Assembly (NCBI RefSeq): GCF_011392125.1
Contig: NZ_JAAJBU010000001.1
Span: forward strand, 248,001-312,000
From: Flavobacterium lotistagni
Lineage (GTDB): Bacteria; Bacteroidota; Bacteroidia; Flavobacteriales; Flavobacteriaceae
Length of the DNA: 64,000 nt
Direction of reading: 5' to 3'
A model generated the notes under the pieces. That model was not told the DNA's origin. It did no database searches and saw only the letters and a program-made list of their open reading frames with translations. The position numbers and the translations under genes were made by a program. Numbering within the stretch: position 1 is the stretch's first letter; each line of letters starts with the position of its first letter. Of the stretch, positions 33,471 through 43,322 are shown in pieces.

Positions 33471-34988
33471 TTATTTTACATCCTGCATTAGTTTTTTTAC
33501 ATAAGGCGAAATCGCAATAAGTACAATTCCGGCAATAAGTGCGTAAATTGCCAATTGTTTATAGCCATCAGCATATACGATAAGTTTTTCTGCATTGGTT
33601 GCATTTTCAGATGCACTCGCTATATTGGCGCCAAGCAATCCTGCAAAATACTGTCCGTAAGCGCTCGCTAAAAACCACATTCCCATGATTACTGCTTGGG
33701 TTTTCTGTGGTGACAATTTGGTCATAGCCGACATTCCGATGGGCGACAGGCACAACTCTCCGAAAGTGATTACAAACCATCCCAAAGTAAAGATACCAAG
33801 CGATGTAATACCTTGTTCGTTGGCAAAGAATTTTGTATAATAGAAAATATAGAATCCGCCGGCGAGAAATAAAAATCCCAATCCAAATTTTACTACGGTA
33901 TTGGGTTCGATTTTCTTTTTAGCCATCCAAAGCCAAACCAATCCTACCAATGCGGCAAAACCAATTACAAAAAGTGAATTGGCCGAGTTGTTCACACCGT
34001 TTGGACTTAGCGGAACGCCAAGTACCGTATTGTTTAGGTTGTTTGCCGCAAACAGACTTAGCGAACCACCGCTTTGTTCAAAGAATGCCCAAAAGAAGAT
34101 TGAAAAAATGATGAATATTAAGGCAGCCAGCAATTTCTTGTTTTCGTTGGATGAAAAGTGCTTCATCTCATAAAACAAGTAAAGAATCGATGCTGGTCCA
34201 ATTACCATCATAAAATAATCGGTATATACAGTATTGGCGACCATCAGAATAATTAACGGAACAATTAGTAATGAACCGATGTAAGTAGTAATTTCCCAAA
34301 GCCTTCTTTTGGATTTTTCGATATGAGGCAATGGTGTAAGTCCGATAGGGCCTAAAGTTTTCTGCGTCTGCGTAAAAGTCAACAAACTGATAATCATTAC
34401 GATTGCTGCAAAACCAAATCCTACATTCCAACGCAAATGCTCCGGAACCAATGATTGCCATAGCGAACCTTCTGCTACGGCTATACAGATGTAGCCGCCA
34501 ATCAAAGCCCCAAGATTGACTCCCATGTAAAAGAAAGAAAATCCGGCATCCCGACGTGGGTCTCCATCTTTATAGAGCTGTCCGACCATCGATGAAATAT
34601 TAGGCTTAAAGAAGCCGGTACCCACAATGGTAAAACCAAGTCCGATAAAAAAGAAGTTTTTAGGATCTAACGACAAAATCACACTGCCAACAATCATGAG
34701 CATGCCTCCCCAAAAAAGCGATTTCCTTAGCCCAAGGATTTTATCGGCAAACAAACCTCCGATAAAGGTGAACGCATAAACCCATGCTTGAGTCGCACCG
34801 TATTGTAAGTTCGCCACCTCTTCGTTCATGTTCAAATGACTGACCATAAAAACGACGAGCATTCCACGCATACCGTAGAAACAGAAACGTTCCCACATTT
34901 CGCTGAAGAACAAATACCAAAGTTGTTTCGGGTATTTGCCTTTAAAACTTTGAATTGCTTCAATATTGGTTGGTGTTACTTGTTCCAT
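33471..34988 (-). CDS. POT-family proton-dependent oligopeptide transporter (third of three)
   Basis: Inner-membrane symporter for di- and tripeptides. The 505-residue protein has about 12-14 helices. The proton-coupling ExxERF motif is seen in FSEMWERFCFYGMRGM, the PTR2 signature in FFYMGVNLGALIGGY, and a further conserved stretch in FWAFFEQSGGSLSLFA. It is the distal gene of a tandem of three homologues, 7 bases after the second. Confidence 0.94.
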   Translation of the reverse strand: MEQVTPTNIEAIQSFKGKYPKQLWYLFFSEMWERFCFYGMRGMLVVFMVSHLNMNEEVANLQYGATQAWVYAFTFIGGLFADKILGLRKSLFWGGMLMIVGSVILSLDPKNFFFIGLGFTIVGTGFFKPNISSMVGQLYKDGDPRRDAGFSFFYMGVNLGALIGGYICIAVAEGSLWQSLVPEHLRWNVGFGFAAIVMIISLLTFTQTQKTLGPIGLTPLPHIEKSKRRLWEITTYIGSLLIVPLIILMVANTVYTDYFMMVIGPASILYLFYEMKHFSSNENKKLLAALIFIIFSIFFWAFFEQSGGSLSLFAANNLNNTVLGVPLSPNGVNNSANSLFVIGFAALVGLVWLWMAKKKIEPNTVVKFGLGFLFLAGGFYIFYYTKFFANEQGITSLGIFTLGWFVITFGELCLSPIGMSAMTKLSPQKTQAVIMGMWFLASAYGQYFAGLLGANIASASENATNAEKLIVYADGYKQLAIYALIAGIVLIAISPYVKKLMQDVK

Positions 34989-34995
34989 AATAATT

Positions 34996-36654
34996 TTAGT
35001 TGATTCCTTTTTCTTTCATTACCTTGTTGAGCTGTTTGAGCAAGATAAACATCAATAAGGTGGCTGATAACAACAATCCGAAATTGATCCAGAAGAAATC
35101 AGATTTGTCTTCATACGTGTCCCAAAGGCTGGCCAAAACGCCACTAAGTTTGTTTCCGATCGAAGTCGATAAAAACCAGCCGCCCATCATCAGTGAAGTA
35201 ATATTTCTCGGACTGAGTTTCGAGACGACTGACAATCCCATCGGGCTTAAAAATAATTCCCCGATGGTAATCACGCCATAATTGGCCACGAGCCACCAAA
35301 CGCTGACTTTCTCAGAACCGTTGCCTCCAGCTTTAACTGCGGCGACCATCACCAAAACTGATAAGGCTGAGATGAGCAGTCCGAAAGCGATTTTTGTTGG
35401 AGTAGTTGGTTCCTTTTTACGGCTGCGCAAATAAGTGAAGAATGCCACTACCAAAGGTGTGAGTAAAATCACCCAACCCGGATTAATAGATTGGCTCAAA
35501 TTGGCCGACCAAGTATATATTTTTGAATTTTCTTGTGGCAGTTTGTCTTTGCGGACGTTTCTGAAATACAAAGGATAATCGACTACTTTGACTACTTTTC
35601 CATCTTTTTTCTGTATGCGGAAAGCCTCGTCATACAAAGCCACAGAATCTTTTTTGTAAGTCAGGGTATCAACTAAAACCAATTGGGAAGCCATCACTTG
35701 TGAAGTGCCTTGCATTTGGCGATCGGTATATTTATCACCCCAATTGTTGAGCGCCGATCCGTTGAGCTTGAACACCGCCCAAAATAAAATCACAACTCCA
35801 AAAATGGCTAGTAGCGCACCAATAGGCCTTTTGTCTTCGGCTTTGGCCCGAAAATACAAACTGGCATAAAACAAAATCACCGGAATACAGGCAAAAATAA
35901 AGGCATCAGTACTATCGGAACCAAAAATGGCGCAATCCGGATTGGTATCCGACTGCACCCCTTTCAAGAACCAACCGATGACACCAAAAAGTACCGACGG
36001 CAACAAAATGAAAAGCACGATTTTGTAAAAAGGCATATCGCCAGGTTGCACGCCCTTCTTTTGGGTTTTATCACCGTAATGCTTGGTTCCTAAAAGGAAA
36101 ACTAATACTCCAATGATCATTCCGACACCAGCAGCCATAAAAGCATATTGCCAACCGAAAAGGATCTTGAATGCCGCTCCGAAAAAATTACAGATAAACG
36201 CTCCGACGTTGATTCCCATATAGAAAATATTGTAACCTTCGTCTTTCTTGTCTTTGTATTGCTCGTCGTTGTAGAAATTCCCGAGCAAGGTGGAAATGTT
36301 AGGCTTGAAAAATCCGTTGCCGACAATCACTAGAAACATAGCCAGATAAAGCATCGTCAAATCGTGGATGCCCATCATCATATAACCCGCGCCCATCATC
36401 AGGCCACCGATAATAATCGATTTCTTATAGCCCAGATAACGATCGGCAACCAAACCTCCGATGAAGGGTGTCAGAAAAACCAAAGCGATAAAAGTACCAT
36501 AGAGGTCAGAGGCTTCTTTTTCGGTCATTGCAAAACCGGCTTCCACATCTTTGAGGTAAAGCGTGAAGATTCCGATCATTAAATAATATCCGAAACGTTC
36601 CCACATTTCGGATAAAAATAAATAAGGTAAGGCCTTAGGATGTTTGTTCCACAT
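34996..36654 (-). CDS. POT-family peptide transporter (second of three), with enlarged loop
   Basis: A 552-residue POT symporter. ExxERF is in LSEMWERFGYYLMIGI and the PTR2 signature in IFYMGINVGAFICNFFG. Compared with its neighbours it carries an extra polar stretch of roughly 85 residues (about 300-385; GDKYTDRQMQGTSQ through QENSKIYTWSAN), placed between helices and without hydrophobic runs. The conserved FWAVFKLNGSALNNW replaces the FEQAGSSL of its neighbours, so the substrate range may differ. Ten bases separate it from the first copy. Confidence 0.93.
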   Translation of the reverse strand: MWNKHPKALPYLFLSEMWERFGYYLMIGIFTLYLKDVEAGFAMTEKEASDLYGTFIALVFLTPFIGGLVADRYLGYKKSIIIGGLMMGAGYMMMGIHDLTMLYLAMFLVIVGNGFFKPNISTLLGNFYNDEQYKDKKDEGYNIFYMGINVGAFICNFFGAAFKILFGWQYAFMAAGVGMIIGVLVFLLGTKHYGDKTQKKGVQPGDMPFYKIVLFILLPSVLFGVIGWFLKGVQSDTNPDCAIFGSDSTDAFIFACIPVILFYASLYFRAKAEDKRPIGALLAIFGVVILFWAVFKLNGSALNNWGDKYTDRQMQGTSQVMASQLVLVDTLTYKKDSVALYDEAFRIQKKDGKVVKVVDYPLYFRNVRKDKLPQENSKIYTWSANLSQSINPGWVILLTPLVVAFFTYLRSRKKEPTTPTKIAFGLLISALSVLVMVAAVKAGGNGSEKVSVWWLVANYGVITIGELFLSPMGLSVVSKLSPRNITSLMMGGWFLSTSIGNKLSGVLASLWDTYEDKSDFFWINFGLLLSATLLMFILLKQLNKVMKEKGIN

Positions 36655-36664
36655 AACCTTTGTT

Positions 36665-38341
36665 TTAGCGCACGCCGTGCATCATTTTTTTGAGGAATGG
36701 TGTGAGCAGGAAAAGTACTACTGATGCAATACCGCAAAGCACTACAAATACCATAAAAAATTCGAATAAATTATGGATCTCAAAACCTGCAAAAATTGGG
36801 TTATGATCGCTAATTTGATTGTCGGCCAATAATTTGGCTTGTTCTGGAGTAAGGGTAACTGTTTTATCAAGAACGCCCTGAAGATCAATACCAAGTTCTT
36901 TTGCCTTAACGAATTTATCTCCGGTAGCTGGCATAATTGAACCTAAAGTTCCAGCCAAAGCATATCCTGAAGCGTTAGACAAGAAAAATACACCGTATAA
37001 TAATGATGAGAATCGTTTTGGTGATAGTTTCCCTACGAGTGACAAACCAATCGGCGACAAACATAACTCTGCACAAGTCTGAATCAAATATAAAAGAATC
37101 AACCATTTGATTGCCAGCAAACCACTATTACCCAAATCTTTTACATTGTGCGCAATAATGAAATAACTCAGAGCAATCAGAGCCAAACCAATGGATTGTT
37201 TCATTGGCGAAATCGGCTCACGGTCTTTACTTCTAAGATAATCCCACAACATACTAAACGGAACGGCAAATGCCACTACAAACAATCCGTTGAAGATTTG
37301 CACCATCGATGGAGGCATGTTCCAACCGAAGAAATTACGATCGGTCTGGTTATCGGCAATGAAAGTTAACGAAGAACCGGCTTGTTCAAAGGCAGCCCAA
37401 AAGAAAATGATAAAGAAAGCGACAATGTAAATAACAAAAATACGGTCTCTTTCTACTTTGGTTAATGACGAATCCGAAACAATCAATCCGGCCAAAGTCA
37501 GACCGCTGGAATAGATTAAGGTATAGATTAAGTTTTGGTCAAATACAAAATGAATTACGGCGCCCAATACTAAGAACATTACACCAGCAACCATTAAGGC
37601 AGTGGAAGAAAATACGGCTTTTTGTGACTCGCCTTCTTCGAAATCAGACGCTTCATTTTTAGATGGCAAACCGCCCAAAGGACGACCTTCTGGAGAAACC
37701 ACATATTTGTTTTTCAAAACGTAGAACAAAGCCGTTCCGATAAGCATCGCTACAGAAGCTGCTAAAAATCCCCATTTGAAAGCATGGATGTCGCGGATGC
37801 CGTTAGCGTCTTTCACATCGCCAATAATCGGACAAATCAATTGGCCCAAGAAAGCGCCAAGGTTAATTCCCATGTAGAAAATCGTGAATGCCGTATCGAG
37901 TTTGCTCTTCTCTTGTTTCGGGTAAAGGCTACCCACCATACTGGAAATATTCGGCTTAAAGAAACCGTTTCCAAAAATGATAATTCCCAAAGCCGACCAC
38001 ATTAAAGTATTGGCTAAACCTATGTTAGTACCAAAAATACTGGCACTGGCGAAAAGTAAAAACTGACCGATGGCCATCATGATTCCGCCGAGTAAAATAC
38101 AGTTTCTGTTTCCAAAGAAACGGTCGGCAATGAATCCGCCCAACATTGGAGTAAGATAACAAAGTCCGAGGAAACCGCCGTAAATGAGCGATGCATCTTC
38201 TTCTTTCATCATCAGTGAATTCACTAAGAACAAAGTTAAGATGGCGCGCATTCCATAGAAATTGAAACGTTCCCACATTTCGGTTCCGAATAATACCCAA
38301 AGTCCTTTTGGATGTCCTGTTTTTACCTGAGCTTCTGTCAT
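36665..38341 (-). CDS. POT-family peptide transporter (first of three)
   Basis: A 558-residue POT symporter, proximal gene of the tandem. Motifs: GTEMWERFNFYGMRAI (ExxERF), FYMGINLGAFLGQLI (PTR2 signature) and FFWAAFEQAGSSLTFIA. Near the C-terminus is a polar insert (about 485-520; GVLDKTVTLTPEQAKLLADN). It follows the dipeptidyl peptidase gene by 37 bases, and the four genes read in the same direction. Confidence 0.94.
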   Translation of the reverse strand: MTEAQVKTGHPKGLWVLFGTEMWERFNFYGMRAILTLFLVNSLMMKEEDASLIYGGFLGLCYLTPMLGGFIADRFFGNRNCILLGGIMMAIGQFLLFASASIFGTNIGLANTLMWSALGIIIFGNGFFKPNISSMVGSLYPKQEKSKLDTAFTIFYMGINLGAFLGQLICPIIGDVKDANGIRDIHAFKWGFLAASVAMLIGTALFYVLKNKYVVSPEGRPLGGLPSKNEASDFEEGESQKAVFSSTALMVAGVMFLVLGAVIHFVFDQNLIYTLIYSSGLTLAGLIVSDSSLTKVERDRIFVIYIVAFFIIFFWAAFEQAGSSLTFIADNQTDRNFFGWNMPPSMVQIFNGLFVVAFAVPFSMLWDYLRSKDREPISPMKQSIGLALIALSYFIIAHNVKDLGNSGLLAIKWLILLYLIQTCAELCLSPIGLSLVGKLSPKRFSSLLYGVFFLSNASGYALAGTLGSIMPATGDKFVKAKELGIDLQGVLDKTVTLTPEQAKLLADNQISDHNPIFAGFEIHNLFEFFMVFVVLCGIASVVLFLLTPFLKKMMHGVR

Positions 38342-38378
38342 TTTAGTTTGGTTTTAGTTTATTTTGGTTAATCGCTAG

Positions 38379-40550
38379 TTAAAGGTTTTCTTTGATGAAA
38401 TTCGTGATTTTATTGAAGAGTTGAATTCTGGTTTTACCTCCGAAAATACCGTGATTTTTATCCGGATAAATCTGCGAATCGAATTGTTTATTGGCTTGAA
38501 TCAAGGCTTCCATCATCTGCATGGAATTCTGAACGTGCACATTGTCGTCGCCCGAACCATGAATCAGAAGGAATTTACCTTTGAGTTTATCGACATGATT
38601 AATCGGTGAATTGTCATCATAACCGCTTGGGTTTTCCTGCGGGGTTTGCATATAACGCTCGGTGTAGATACTGTCGTAAAATCTCCAGTTGGTCACCGGT
38701 GCCACAGCTACAGCCATTTTGAACGTATCGGCTCCTTTTAAAATACAATTCGAAGCCATAAAACCGCCGTAACTCCAACCCCAAATTCCGATTCGGGCCG
38801 GATCGACATATGGATAACTTCCGATGACTTTCGCGGCGTCAATTTGATCTTCGACTTCTAACTTTCCGAGTTGCTTTTGGGTGCACTTTTTAAATTCAGC
38901 TCCTTTGAAACCGGTACCGCGACCATCCACACATGCAATGATATACCCTTGTTGGGCCAGCATCGCATACCAATAATCGTCAGTTGTGTTCCATTCGTTG
39001 TTCACTTGTTGTGAGCCTGGGCCGGAATATTGGTACATCAGTACTGGATACTTTTTATTCGGATCGAAATCTTTGGGTTTGATCATCCAAGCGTTCAAAG
39101 AAATTCCCTTGGCAGTAGTGAGCACGAAAAACTCTTTCAAAGCCACGTTGTAGGTTTTGATTTTGACAGACAAAGCTTCGTTGTTCTCGATGACTTTGAC
39201 TTGTTTCCCTGATTTGGATTCATTCAAAGTATAAATCGTTGGCTGGGTTGCACTCGAAAAAGTATTGATGAAATACTGGAAATTCGGACTAAAAGTAGCG
39301 GCATTGGTTCCGGTTTGAGAAGTCAAACGCAATTTGTTTTTGCCATCGGTTCCGATGCGATACACATCTCTGTTAATCGAACCGTTCTCTACTGATTGGT
39401 AATAAATGGTGTTGGTTTTCTCGTCAAGTCCGTAATAATGGGTCACTTCCCAATTGCCTTTGGTGACTTGATTTTTGAGATTCCCTAGTTTATCATACAA
39501 GTAAATGTGGTTGAAGCCGTCTTTCTCGCTGGTCCAGATGAAACTGTTGTCTTTTAAAAAAGTTAAGTTGTCGGTCACATCCACATAAGCTTTGTCTTTT
39601 TCCGTAAGTATGGCTTTGGTAGAACCACTTCCGGCAGCTACAAAAACCAGAAACAGGTTGTCTTGGTGACGGTTCAAGACTTGTACTGATACAATATTTG
39701 CATCATTGGTCCATTTGATTCTGGCTAAATAAAATTCACCATAATTACTTAGGTTAATGTCTTTGGTAGAAGCACTCGTTAGGTCATAAATATGCAAGGA
39801 AACTGTTGAGTTTTTCTCACCTGCTTTCGGATATTTGAAAGTTTCCACCGTCGGATACAAATCTTTGTGAAACATCGACATCGAGAACTCTGGTACTTGG
39901 GTTTCGTCGAAGCGGATGAAAGCAATTTTTTTACTGTCAGTGCTCCAATCGAAAGCCCTTACAAAAGAAAATTCTTCTTCGTAAACCCAATCGGTAATTC
40001 CGTTGATGATGGCGTTTTTCTTACCATCGGTAGTGATTTGCGTAGATTTTTTACTCGCAATATCATACACATATAAATTGTTTTCTTTGGCATAGGCGAT
40101 TTTCTTTCCGTCGGGTGAAAAAGTGGGCTCTTGCACTTGAAAATCAAAAAGTTTAGTGAGTGTTTTCGCCGCGATATCGTAAAGGAAATAATCGGCGGTA
40201 AAAGAATGCCTGAAGATTGGGTTGGAATTGTTCGCAATCAGCATTTGCTTTTCATCCTTGCTAAAAGTATAGCTGTCAATGCCGGCAGAAAGTTCTTTGA
40301 AGTTTTTGGTATCGATGAGCGTCGAGACTTTGTTGAGTGTGGCAAAATCGTATAAATCGACTTGCATGCTTTTGGTGGCTCTGTCAAAATTGAGCACCGT
40401 GTATTGGTTGGTATTTTTCAAGGATTGTAGTTCATCCATGCCTTTGGCGCGGAAAACTCCAGAATAAATAGATTCGACGGTAATCTTTTCTTGGGCAAAA
40501 GTAGCCGCACATACAAAAAGCAAAACAGCCAACAAGCGATAGGATTTCAT
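38379..40550 (-). CDS. S9-family dipeptidyl peptidase (DPP IV type), exported
   Basis: A 723-residue exported serine protease that releases dipeptides, typically after proline, from peptide N-termini. The ATG at 40550 starts a signal peptide (ending ATFAQ). Residues 40-480 form the beta-propeller and include the double-glutamate motif in TDWVYEEEFSFVRAFDWS that binds the substrate amino end. The alpha/beta-hydrolase domain has the nucleophile in GIWGWSYGGFMA, the aspartate in HGSGDDNVH and the histidine in YPDKNHGIFGG. Upstream of three dipeptide transporters, which makes a peptide-use operon likely. Confidence 0.94.
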   Translation of the reverse strand: MKSYRLLAVLLFVCAATFAQEKITVESIYSGVFRAKGMDELQSLKNTNQYTVLNFDRATKSMQVDLYDFATLNKVSTLIDTKNFKELSAGIDSYTFSKDEKQMLIANNSNPIFRHSFTADYFLYDIAAKTLTKLFDFQVQEPTFSPDGKKIAYAKENNLYVYDIASKKSTQITTDGKKNAIINGITDWVYEEEFSFVRAFDWSTDSKKIAFIRFDETQVPEFSMSMFHKDLYPTVETFKYPKAGEKNSTVSLHIYDLTSASTKDINLSNYGEFYLARIKWTNDANIVSVQVLNRHQDNLFLVFVAAGSGSTKAILTEKDKAYVDVTDNLTFLKDNSFIWTSEKDGFNHIYLYDKLGNLKNQVTKGNWEVTHYYGLDEKTNTIYYQSVENGSINRDVYRIGTDGKNKLRLTSQTGTNAATFSPNFQYFINTFSSATQPTIYTLNESKSGKQVKVIENNEALSVKIKTYNVALKEFFVLTTAKGISLNAWMIKPKDFDPNKKYPVLMYQYSGPGSQQVNNEWNTTDDYWYAMLAQQGYIIACVDGRGTGFKGAEFKKCTQKQLGKLEVEDQIDAAKVIGSYPYVDPARIGIWGWSYGGFMASNCILKGADTFKMAVAVAPVTNWRFYDSIYTERYMQTPQENPSGYDDNSPINHVDKLKGKFLLIHGSGDDNVHVQNSMQMMEALIQANKQFDSQIYPDKNHGIFGGKTRIQLFNKITNFIKENL

Positions 40551-40684
40551 AGGCAAAACAAGTTATAAAAACCGTCAATTTTAGTGAAAATTTTGCACAT
40601 AACGCTAGATTTTTGTGTTAAATGCAATTTTTTATAAACAAGACTTGTCCTCATTTTGTTTATTTCCGGTTGGCTACAAAAATT

Positions 40685-41764
40685 TTAAAAAAGCAATTGC
40701 AACTGTCCGCCTTTGTATTGTTCATAAAGCGAAGTATTTAACTTGGGAAATTGCTTGTCTTTGAAATATTTCTTTCGGGCCAATTGCACCTGCGAGCGAA
40801 TCATTTGGGCCAATTCGCCTTCACCGCGCATACGTTCACCCCAACGACTGTCGTTAAGTGTTCCTCCATGGCATTGGGCAATTTGATGCAGTACTTTATC
40901 GGCTCGGTCTGGCATCGCTTTTCGAATCCAATCGGTAAAAATTTCACCAATTGCACCATTGAGCCGAACCACCGTATAGGCAACAGACAAAGCTCCTGCC
41001 TCTGAAACTGCTTGGGCTAATGGCAAAATTTCATGGCTGTTGATCCCGGGAATAATTGGAGCAAGCATTACATTAACAGGAATGCCATTTTCAGAAAGCA
41101 GCTTCACCGTTTCAATTCTTTTTTTGATAGAAGCGGTTCTAGGTTCAAGGAGTTGCCTAGTCTTTTCTGATAAGGAAGTAATTGAAATGTTCACCCCAAC
41201 CAAATCGTCTTTAACGAGTGCTGAAAGTATATCGATATCTCGCGCTATCAAGGCATTTTTGGTGATAATCCCTACTGGATGACGGTACTTCAAAAAAACC
41301 TCCAAACACTTTCTGGTAATTTCAAATTTTCGTTCCGCCGGTTGATAACAATCGGTATTACCTGATAGCACAATGGTATGGGCTTTCCAATTTTTGCTTT
41401 GGAGTTTTTCTTCAAGCAATTGTGGCGCGTTTTTCTTGACCAGAATTTTCCGTTCAAAATCCAATCCGGCACTATAACCCCAATATTCATGGCTGTTGCG
41501 GGCATAACAGTAAATACAGCCATGTTCGCAACCTTGGTACATATTCATCGAATAGCCCATGCCTACATCTGGGCTATCGACTTTGTTGACGATGGTTTTG
41601 GGAAATACTTCTAAGAAACTGGTTGTATTGCTTTGAAAATCTTCTCCTTCGACAGCACAATAGTTCAAAAAATCATCTCGCCACTCCGAAGCTTCCGAGA
41701 AAAAGCGATTGGGCACATTTTTCTGCGCGCCTCTTCCTTTGATATATTGGTTTTCCTGGTTCAT
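40685..41764 (-). CDS. radical SAM protein (PA0069/SPL-like family)
   Basis: A 359-residue radical SAM enzyme. The cluster cysteines are in YQGCEHGCIYCYARNSHEYW (CxxxCxxC), with the family segments TIVLSGNTDCYQPAE, GIITKNALIARDIDIL and VNVMLAPIIPGIN. This is the group annotated as PA0069-family radical SAM proteins, distantly related to spore photoproduct lyase. The reaction is unknown. The ATG at 41764 is used; a GTG just before it is in frame. Confidence 0.9.
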   Translation of the reverse strand: MNQENQYIKGRGAQKNVPNRFFSEASEWRDDFLNYCAVEGEDFQSNTTSFLEVFPKTIVNKVDSPDVGMGYSMNMYQGCEHGCIYCYARNSHEYWGYSAGLDFERKILVKKNAPQLLEEKLQSKNWKAHTIVLSGNTDCYQPAERKFEITRKCLEVFLKYRHPVGIITKNALIARDIDILSALVKDDLVGVNISITSLSEKTRQLLEPRTASIKKRIETVKLLSENGIPVNVMLAPIIPGINSHEILPLAQAVSEAGALSVAYTVVRLNGAIGEIFTDWIRKAMPDRADKVLHQIAQCHGGTLNDSRWGERMRGEGELAQMIRSQVQLARKKYFKDKQFPKLNTSLYEQYKGGQLQLLF

Positions 41765-41882
41765 CACTTAGTTTTGAAAGTTAAACGATAATGTCTCGAG
41801 ACAGAAATTCTTTGTGTTAAAAATGTGCCGTTGTTGATAAAATTAATCGCCAGAAAACCCAGCCTTATATTGCATGAAAAAC

Positions 41883-41890
41883 TATATTTG
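41883..41890 (+). promoter_or_regulatory. putative -7 promoter element of the HMG-CoA reductase gene
   Basis: TATATTTG stands 17 bases before the ATG of mvaA. No TTG lies at the usual spacing, so support is limited to this box. Confidence 0.4.
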
Positions 41891-41907
41891 CTAAAAAAGA
41901 TTGCAGT

Positions 41908-43230
41908 ATGGATCACGCCGTTTCCGGATTCTCTAAATTATCGAAAGAAGAAAAAATTCACTGGATTGCTCGCGAATATTTCTCCGGATCAGACTCGATA
42001 ATTTCATTACTAAAAAACTACTGGAACACCGACAGTGCCTTGCAAAAACTCCACGATGAATTTATTGAGAACACCATTACCAACTTTTATTTGCCTTTAG
42101 GTGTCGCTCCGAATTTTGTCATTAACGGAAGAAAATATACTCTTCCGATGGCCATAGAAGAAAGTTCTGTCGTCGCAGCTGCTGCAAAATCAGCCAAATT
42201 TTGGGCTTCTCGCGGTGGTTTCAAAGCCACGGTCTTGAGCACCGAAAAAATTGGGCAAGTGCACTTCATCTTCAATGGCGATGCAAAAAAACTACAGGAT
42301 TTCTTTGCACAAATCAAACCCCAACTGATTGCCGACACTGAACCAATCACTAAAAACATGCAAAAACGCGGCGGCGGAATTCTCGAAATCGAGCTGCGTA
42401 GCCAAACCCATAAACTCGCCAATTACTACCAATTACACGCTACTTTCGAGACCAAAGATTCGATGGGTGCCAACTTCATCAATTCGTGTTTGGAGCAATT
42501 TGCCAAAACTTTTAAAGCGGCTGCCCAAGAATACCAAGCATTTACTGAGGCTGAAAAAAATATCGAAATCGTCATGAGCATTCTCTCGAACTATGTTCCG
42601 AATTGCTTGGTTCGTGCAGAAGTTTCATGCCCGATTGCTGAATTGGCCGACAAAAAAATCGAAGACCCACAGCATTTCGCCGAGAAATTCATCCGTGCAG
42701 TTACAATTGCTCAGGTAGAACCGCACCGCGCCGTGACGCACAACAAAGGCATCATGAACGGCATTGACGCGGTAGTGTTGGCCACCGGAAACGACTTTCG
42801 CGCCATCGAAGCCGGAATTCATGCTTACGCCTCGAAAAACGGACATTACACCAGTTTATCGCACGCTGCAATTGAGAACGGCATTTTCAAATTCTGGATC
42901 GAAATTCCTTTGGCTTTAGGAACCGTTGGCGGGCTGACATCGTTGCATCCGCTAGTGAAATTTTCATTGGAAATGCTCGAGAAACCTTCCGCCCATGAAT
43001 TGATGCAGATTGTAGCCGTAGCTGGTTTGGCGCAAAATTTCGCGGCTTTACGCTCACTCACCACGACAGGAATTCAGGAAGGGCACATGAAGATGCACCT
43101 GAACAATATCCTGAACCAATTTGAGGCCACAGCCGAAGAACGTCAGCAGATTAAAAACCATTTTAAGGATCATGTCGTATCGCATGCCGGCGTGGTTGAT
43201 TTTATTAAGCATTTAAGACAAAATCTTTAG
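41908..43230 (+). CDS. mvaA: class II hydroxymethylglutaryl-CoA reductase
   Basis: Reduces HMG-CoA to mevalonate (or the reverse in degradative enzymes) and so belongs to the mevalonate route to isoprenoids that Flavobacteriaceae use. The 440-residue length fits class II. Catalytic residues: glutamate in MAIEESSVVAAAAKSAKFW, lysine in HNKGIMNGIDAVV, aspartate in ATGNDFRAIE, histidine in EGHMKMHLNNI. A GHMP kinase follows after an intervening T9SS gene, probably a kinase of the same pathway. Confidence 0.93.
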   Translation: MDHAVSGFSKLSKEEKIHWIAREYFSGSDSIISLLKNYWNTDSALQKLHDEFIENTITNFYLPLGVAPNFVINGRKYTLPMAIEESSVVAAAAKSAKFWASRGGFKATVLSTEKIGQVHFIFNGDAKKLQDFFAQIKPQLIADTEPITKNMQKRGGGILEIELRSQTHKLANYYQLHATFETKDSMGANFINSCLEQFAKTFKAAAQEYQAFTEAEKNIEIVMSILSNYVPNCLVRAEVSCPIAELADKKIEDPQHFAEKFIRAVTIAQVEPHRAVTHNKGIMNGIDAVVLATGNDFRAIEAGIHAYASKNGHYTSLSHAAIENGIFKFWIEIPLALGTVGGLTSLHPLVKFSLEMLEKPSAHELMQIVAVAGLAQNFAALRSLTTTGIQEGHMKMHLNNILNQFEATAEERQQIKNHFKDHVVSHAGVVDFIKHLRQNL

Positions 43231-43322
43231 GTTAACGCAACATATTGAATATTAACCGAGGATTTGTATTATTTTCGCCCAATTAAAGCATTAGGCATTA
43301 TCGTTTTATGTATCTATAAATT

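Noticed and set aside
33471..38341. Three POT genes as possible assembly duplication
   Set aside because: The copies differ clearly in sequence, length and loops, so they are old paralogues and not a repeat error.
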